Shown here: positions 59,699-64,000 of the stretch, piece after piece
Layout of the letters: every line of letters begins with the position of its first letter
How positions within the stretch are numbered: the stretch's first letter is position 1
Assembly: GCA_031082425.1 (NCBI GenBank)
Contig: JAVHLB010000002.1
Location: 213,784-277,783 of the forward strand
Length of the DNA: 64,000 nt
Source: Candidatus Edwardsbacteria bacterium
Lineage (GTDB): Bacteria; Edwardsbacteria; AC1; EtOH8
Reading direction: 5' to 3'
Notes under the pieces: model-generated
Database searches by the model: none
Told to the model about the DNA's origin: nothing
Seen by the model: the letters and a program-made list of their open reading frames with translations, nothing else
Translations under genes and position numbers: made by a program

Positions 59699-60465
59699 CT
59701 TAAGAATCCGGTCAATGGGCTGGAGGCAGAAGCGGCATCGCCTTCGGTCATCGGTCCGGCTTCCATCCCCGCCAATGATGCTTCCACCGCCAGCTTGAAG
59801 GCCTGGGCCATCTTCACCGGATCCTGGGCCACCGCCACCGCGGTGTTGACCAAGACGGCATCGGCCCCCAGCTCGAAGGCCTGGCAGACATGAGAGGGCA
59901 GGCCCAGCCCGGCATCCACCACCACCGGAACGGTGGCCTGCTGGATGATGATCCGGATCTGGTCGGCGGTCTTGATCCCCCGCCCGGAGCCGATGGGCGA
60001 ACCCAGCGGCATCACCGCCGCGCAGCCGGCCTCCTGCAGGCGCTTGGCCAGAATGGGATCGGCATTGATGTATGGCAGGACCACGAAACCTTCCTTGATC
60101 AGCATCTCGGCGGCCTTGAGCGTTTCGATGGGGTCCGGCAGCAGAAAGTTGGGCTCGGGCGTGACCTCCAGTTTAAGCCAGTTCCAGCCGGTGGCCGCCC
60201 TGGCCAGTTTGGCGATGCGGACCGCCTCGCCGGCATCCCGGGCTCCGGAGGTGTTGGGCAGCAGCAGATATCTTTTCTGGTCGATGTGGGAGATGATGTC
60301 GTCCTGGGGATCGTCGAACTCCACCCGGCGCAGGGCCACGGTCACGATCTCGGCGCCGGAGGCCTCCAGGGCCCGGGCCATGACGGTGGAATTAGGGAAT
60401 TTGCCTGTTCCCAAAAGCAGGCGTGATCTGATCTGCCTTCCGGCTATTATTAATGGTCTGAGCAT
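59695..60465 (-). CDS. thiG: Thiazole synthase
   Basis: Forms the thiazole phosphate from DXP, dehydroglycine and ThiS-thiocarboxylate. 256 residues with RLLLGTGKFPNS, the Schiff-base lysine in WLKLEVTPEP, PYINADPILAKRL, VMPLGSPIGSGRGI and VVVDAGLGLPSHV. Overlaps thiH. It lies 150 bp after thiS, across a gap with an ACCACAAAGAACACTAAG repeat. Confidence 0.96.
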   Translation of the reverse strand: MLRPLIIAGRQIRSRLLLGTGKFPNSTVMARALEASGAEIVTVALRRVEFDDPQDDIISHIDQKRYLLLPNTSGARDAGEAVRIAKLARAATGWNWLKLEVTPEPNFLLPDPIETLKAAEMLIKEGFVVLPYINADPILAKRLQEAGCAAVMPLGSPIGSGRGIKTADQIRIIIQQATVPVVVDAGLGLPSHVCQAFELGADAVLVNTAVAVAQDPVKMAQAFKLAVEASLAGMEAGPMTEGDAASASSPLTGFLR

Positions 60466-60615
60466 ATTGCTATTTTCTTCCGTTTTTTATTAACCACAAA
60501 GAACACTAAGTTCCCAAAGGTCCACTTTGCTTGATTATCTGGTCATTGTTTCTCCCGGTACTATCTACCATATGCCGAATACTGACTACTGGCCTTTCAT
60601 TTAGCCTTCAGGAAA

Positions 60616-60816
60616 TCATCCCCCGCCCACCAGACGGACCATCTCCAGGGAATCGCCCTCCTTCAGCATGGTGGCTGTATAATTCTCTTTGCTGACGATC
60701 CTAGCATTGAGCTCCACCACCAGACGGCTTCCATCCTGCCCCAGATCTTTCAACAGATCTTCGATCGAGGCCGGTCCGGCTAATTCGTATTTATTTCCGT
60801 TCAAAATGATTCGCAT
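60616..60816 (-). CDS. thiS: Sulfur carrier protein ThiS
   Basis: 66 residues, a ubiquitin-like carrier ending in LVGGG, with the Gly-Gly end that is adenylated and thiocarboxylated. Other marks are MRIILNGNKYEL and VVELNARIVSKENY. First gene behind the TPP riboswitch. No thiF is nearby, so activation must come from elsewhere. Confidence 0.93.
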   Translation of the reverse strand: MRIILNGNKYELAGPASIEDLLKDLGQDGSRLVVELNARIVSKENYTATMLKEGDSLEMVRLVGGG

Positions 60817-60947
60817 GATGAGAAAGTACTCAGTAATAATGTATAAACGTAGAAACGATTAACAACCCTCTGCGCTCTCCGCGGCAAAGAAAATCGTTCC
60901 CTCCCGGCAAAAATATTCGTGTGTTTCGTGGGCAGGTGATCTTAAAC

Positions 60948-60981
60948 AAAAAAACCTTTGCCCTATCTTGCGGAGCAAAAG
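60948..60981 (-). terminator. Riboswitch-linked terminator
   Basis: On the minus strand CTTTTGCTC pairs with GGGCAAAGG (9 bp with wobbles), followed by TTTTTTT. It lies just downstream of the TPP aptamer, as expected for transcriptional control. Confidence 0.8.
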
Positions 60982-61000
60982 CCGATAACCCCCTGGTACT

Positions 61001-61106
61001 TGCGCTTCCCTCCGCTGGTGTTACCCAGTTCAGGTTAAGGGGTCGCCCCATCTTTCACTTGATCGGGCCTCTCAGCCTGGCATTTTAAGCCTTATGCTCC
61101 CCCAGC
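61001..61106 (-). promoter_or_regulatory. TPP riboswitch
   Basis: The minus-strand RNA has the THI-element consensus: GGGGGAGC start, GGCTGAGAGG, GACCCCTTAACCTGAACTGG, GTAACACCAGCGGAGGGAAG. Thiamine pyrophosphate binding should favour the downstream terminator and switch off thiS-thiG-thiH-thiE. Confidence 0.95.
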
Positions 61107-61114
61107 TGTTACGA

Positions 61115-61143
61115 AGTATACGACTATCGAAAGGTTTTGTCAA
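61115..61143 (-). promoter_or_regulatory. Promoter of the thiamine operon
   Basis: On the minus strand TTGACA (61138-61143), a 17-bp spacer, TATACT (61115-61120). The transcript would begin right at the riboswitch. Confidence 0.85.
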
Positions 61144-61166
61144 TACGAAATGCCATCCGAATGGAT

Positions 61167-61195
61167 TTGACTTTAATTTCTGCTTGTGATATAAT
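61167..61195 (+). promoter_or_regulatory. Promoter of gdhA
   Basis: TTGACT (61167-61172), a 17-bp spacer, TATAAT (61190-61195). It is divergent from the thiamine promoter, with 23 bp between the two -35 boxes. Confidence 0.85.
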
Positions 61196-61304
61196 CCGCA
61201 TGAATTTGGAATAACAGAGGCCTCTGTCGAATATTCTGTGCTTTTTGCGGCTATTCTGCAGGGGCTTCATATATATCAAATACTCATAAAAGGAGCTGAT
61301 TCTC

Positions 61305-62591
61305 ATGGCTGACAAATCCTTTAATGCCTTTGAGATGGCCCAAAAGCAGTTCGATGGCGTGGCCGAAAAACTGGGGCTCGATCAGGCAACCCGTGACCTC
61401 CTGCGCAACCCCATGCGGGAGTATCACTTCAACATCCCGGTCCGGATGGACGACGGCACCGTCAAGGTGTTTAAGGGCTTCAGGGTCCAGCACAACGATG
61501 CCCGCGGCCCCGGCAAGGGCGGCATCCGCTTTCACCCCCAGGAAACAGTGGACACCGTAAGAGCCCTGGCCACCTGGATGACCTGGAAGTGTTCGGTGGT
61601 GGACATCCCCCTGGGCGGCGGCAAGGGCGGGGTCATCTGCGATCCGCATCATCTTTCGGAACGCGAACAGGAGGGCATCTGCCGCGGCTGGGTGCGCCAG
61701 ATCGCCTACAACATCGGGCCCTTCCAGGATGTGCCGGCTCCGGACGTGATGACCTCCGGCCAGCACATGATCTGGATGATGGACGAATACGAAAAGATCC
61801 ATAACGGCAAGTACCCCGGATTCATCACCGGCAAACCGCTGGGGGTGGGCGGATCATTGGGCCGCACCGAGGCCACCGGCTACGGCGTGGTATATGTCAT
61901 GCGCGAGGCCCTGCGCGAGATGGGCCTCGACATCAAGAAGACCAAGGCCGCCTTCCAGGGTTTCGGCAACGTCTCCCAGTACGCCGTCAAGCTGTACAAG
62001 GAATACGGCGGAACCCCGGTCTGCGTCTCCTGCTGGGACCAGGCCGACCAGAAATCCTACACCTTCCTCAAGAAGACCGGCATCGACGCCGACGAGCTTT
62101 TAAAGATCACCGACCGCTTCGGCGGCATCAACAAGGAAAAGGCCAAGGCCGCCGGCTACCAGGTGCTGGACGGCGATGCCTGGATCGAGCAGGACGTCGA
62201 GATCCTGGTTCCGGCCGCCCTGGAGAACCAGGTCACCAAGGACAACGCCCCCAAGATGGCCAAGAGCGTCAAGCTGATCGTGGAGGGCGCCAACGGCCCC
62301 ACCACCCCCGAGGCCGACGAGATCATCAAGCAGCGCGGCATCTTCATGATCCCCGACTTTTTGGCCAACGCCGGCGGGGTCACCTGCAGCTACTTCGAGC
62401 AGGTGCAGTGCAACATGAACTACTTCTGGACCAAGGACGAGGTGCTCTCCAAGCTGGACACCAAGATGACCGACGCCTTCCTGAAGGTCTCCGCCCTGGC
62501 CCGGGACAAAAAGGTCTACATGCGCGATGCGGCCTACATGATCGCCATTCAGCGGGTGGCCGAGGCCTGCAAACTGAGGGGCTGGGTGTAA
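61305..62591 (+). CDS. gdhA: Glu/Leu/Phe/Val dehydrogenase (glutamate dehydrogenase)
   Basis: 428 residues. The dimerisation/substrate domain has FRVQHNDARGPGKGGIRFHP and DIPLGGGKGGVICDP (catalytic and substrate lysines). GPFQDVPAPDVMTSGQHM is followed by the NAD(P) domain with AFQGFGNVSQYAVKLY and EGANGPTTPEAD. It links ammonia assimilation or amino acid fermentation to 2-oxoglutarate. AAAGGAG lies about 10 bases before the ATG. A perfect terminator follows. Confidence 0.94.
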   Translation: MADKSFNAFEMAQKQFDGVAEKLGLDQATRDLLRNPMREYHFNIPVRMDDGTVKVFKGFRVQHNDARGPGKGGIRFHPQETVDTVRALATWMTWKCSVVDIPLGGGKGGVICDPHHLSEREQEGICRGWVRQIAYNIGPFQDVPAPDVMTSGQHMIWMMDEYEKIHNGKYPGFITGKPLGVGGSLGRTEATGYGVVYVMREALREMGLDIKKTKAAFQGFGNVSQYAVKLYKEYGGTPVCVSCWDQADQKSYTFLKKTGIDADELLKITDRFGGINKEKAKAAGYQVLDGDAWIEQDVEILVPAALENQVTKDNAPKMAKSVKLIVEGANGPTTPEADEIIKQRGIFMIPDFLANAGGVTCSYFEQVQCNMNYFWTKDEVLSKLDTKMTDAFLKVSALARDKKVYMRDAAYMIAIQRVAEACKLRGWV

Positions 62592-62625
62592 TTTAGTTAT
62601 TAGCTGATAGATTTTAGTTGTTAGC

Positions 62626-62658
62626 AGGCGCAGGAAATATTTCCTGCGCCTCTTTATT
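62626..62658 (+). terminator. Terminator of gdhA
   Basis: A perfect 26-bp palindrome AGGCGCAGGAAAT/ATTTCCTGCGCCT followed by CTTTATTT. Confidence 0.9.
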
Positions 62659-62668
62659 TGAGAACGCT

Positions 62669-62850
62669 GTCACCCTGAGATCGCACCCAGGCCCGACAAG
62701 CTGAAGGGTGACCATAGCTCAGCCCCCAACTTGTAACGCTTCGAAGCCCCCTCGGGATTACAATACCCCTGTCACCCCGAGATCAGCCCAACGCTCGACC
62801 AGCTGAATGGATGGCCATCATTCATCTCTCAACCGGTGTTGCGTTGGAGC
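62669..62850. repeat. Two diverged copies of a roughly 100-bp repeat between gdhA and the next gene
   Basis: CTGTCACCCTGAGATCGCACC (62669) and CTGTCACCCCGAGATCAGCC (62769) each continue with CGAC(A/C)AGCTGAA. The 352-bp gap has no gene; an AT-rich stretch at 62865-62940 may hold the promoter of the following gene. Confidence 0.6.
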
Positions 62851-62943
62851 CCCCGGGAGGACGATGCGATTATCATTGCAAATAATCATTGATTTTACCC
62901 CACTGCTTGGCATATACTAATGTTTTATAATTCAAAATCGCTT

Positions 62944-64000
62944 ATGCCATCATCAAATCAAAAACCGCCCGATCGGGAGCTGCTGGTCCTGGACGATTTC
63001 TATTCCTCCAAGCTGCAGCGGCTGATGTCCTACCGGGTCCGCCGGGTCCTGCTGGTGGCCAGCCTGTATGATTCCTTCATCCTGGAGGAGGAGGGCCGGC
63101 TGGCCGACCTGCTGGGCCAGATCTACAAGCAGCGCGATCTGGGCTATGTCCCGGCCATCACCCGGGCCACCGGCGGCCAGGCCGCCCTGAAGGCGCTGGA
63201 TGCGGAACCCTTCGACCTGGTGGTCACCATCCAGCGGCTGGGGGACATGGACCCCTTCACCTTCGGCCGGACGGTAAAGGAAAAGCACCCCGGCCTGCCG
63301 GTGGTGGTGCTGGCCTACAACACCCCGGAGCTGCAGCGCCTGGTGGAGGCCGACGACGGCCGCTCGGTGGACAAGATCTTCGCCTGGCAGGGCGACGGCA
63401 AGATCATGGCCGGCATCATCCAGTACATCGAGGACGTCAAGAACTCCGAGCACGACACCGGTCTAGTGGGGGTCCCCAACCTGCTGGTGCTGGAGGACTC
63501 GGTCCAGTTCTATTCCTCCTACATCTACCTGATATACGAGGAACTGTGGAACCAGACCAGCCGGCTGCTGGACGAGAACCTGCCCTTCACCCAGAGGGTG
63601 CTCAGGCAGAACGGCCGGCCCCAGGTCCACCTGGCCGGCAGCTATGAACAGGCGGTGGCCATCTACCAAAAGTACCGGGACAGCATGCTGGGCATCTTCA
63701 GCGACATCCGCTGTCCGCGCAACGGAAAGCTGGACGACCGGGCCGGGATCGATTTCGTCAGGATGGTAAGGTCCCAGCAGCCCTTTCTGCCGATAATGTT
63801 CCAGTCCAGCGAGGAGAACACCCGGCAGGTCGCCCGGGAGCTCAACGCCGCCCACCTGCTGAAGAACAGCCCCACCTTGATAGGCGACTTTCACCAGATC
63901 CTGACCGATCATTTCGATTTCGGAGACCTGGTGTTCCGGGACGAAGACCGGAACGAGGTGGCCCGGGTGGCCAATATCGAGGCCTTTCTGTCGGTGGTGG
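62944..64000 (+). CDS. Receiver-domain protein, probably N-terminus of a PEP/pyruvate-dikinase-like protein (cut by window end)
   Basis: Open from ATG at 62944 to the window end (352 codons seen). It begins MPSSNQKPPDRELLVLDDFY and has two response-regulator-like domains. The first has VLLVASLYDSFILEEEG and FDLVVTIQRLGDMDP. The second has NLLVLEDSVQFYSS (acidic pocket) and MLGIFSDIRCPRNGKLD with the expected phospho-acceptor Asp. This layout matches the N-terminus of large proteins annotated as phosphoenolpyruvate synthase with PEP/pyruvate-binding domains in Bacteroidetes-like bacteria. The catalytic part lies beyond the window, so the full function is inferred. Confidence 0.75.
   Translation, partial: MPSSNQKPPDRELLVLDDFYSSKLQRLMSYRVRRVLLVASLYDSFILEEEGRLADLLGQIYKQRDLGYVPAITRATGGQAALKALDAEPFDLVVTIQRLGDMDPFTFGRTVKEKHPGLPVVVLAYNTPELQRLVEADDGRSVDKIFAWQGDGKIMAGIIQYIEDVKNSEHDTGLVGVPNLLVLEDSVQFYSSYIYLIYEELWNQTSRLLDENLPFTQRVLRQNGRPQVHLAGSYEQAVAIYQKYRDSMLGIFSDIRCPRNGKLDDRAGIDFVRMVRSQQPFLPIMFQSSEENTRQVARELNAAHLLKNSPTLIGDFHQILTDHFDFGDLVFRDEDRNEVARVANIEAFLSVV

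Overview
The window looks like a chromosomal segment of an uncultured, probably anaerobic, FCB-affiliated or candidate-phylum bacterium. The basis is large secreted proteases ending in a FlgD-like/type IX-style sorting domain, anaerobe-type thiamine genes (thiH rather than thiO), a high-GC core and many unusual dispersed intergenic repeats. The phylum is an inference; no marker here fixes it.

Layout. 1-13.2 kb is a surface polysaccharide locus, all on the minus strand. It holds a WecA/MraY-type priming transferase, a family 2 glycosyltransferase riddled with in-frame repeat sequence, several family 4 glycosyltransferases, a hexapeptide acyltransferase, two methyltransferases, a 48-residue membrane protein, a Wzy-type polymerase and a Wzx flippase. 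The genes from about 6.5 to 13.2 kb are clearly more AT-rich than the flanking core. 13.2-19.4 kb carries a palindromic tandem array, mosaics of dispersed repeats, galE and thrS. The tmRNA gene ssrA lies at 19463-19815.

19.8-36.1 kb is a roughly 16.3-kb integrated element lodged at the 3' end of ssrA. All its genes are on the minus strand: a large serine recombinase whose last 21 codons are antisense to ssrA, a filamentous-phage-like replication protein, a small ORF with no normal start, a helix-turn-helix protein, a type III restriction-modification pair behind an AlbA_2 protein, an McrBC pair with an EVE-like reader region, zinc-ribbon proteins, a RadC-like protein and an ArdC-like antirestriction protein. 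A 9-bp direct repeat of the ssrA end at 36089-36097 is a plausible right boundary. The host's dispersed repeats are absent inside the element and resume just beyond it.

36.2-64 kb is core: lipoprotein, ftsE, pdxA, FmdB-type zinc ribbon, two paralogous TPR proteins, a half-size TauE/SafE transporter, nnr and acpS on the minus strand; an epimerase and a CapA-like lipoprotein on the plus strand; an M23 peptidase; divergent gingipain-like (C25) and subtilisin-like (S8) secreted proteases; a toxin-antitoxin pair; an IscU-type scaffold; a thiS-thiG-thiH-thiE cluster under a TPP riboswitch with its own terminator; glutamate dehydrogenase; and the start of a receiver-domain protein cut by the window end.

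The most unusual features are the modular dispersed repeats, which also invade coding sequence in frame, and the ssrA-integrated defence element.
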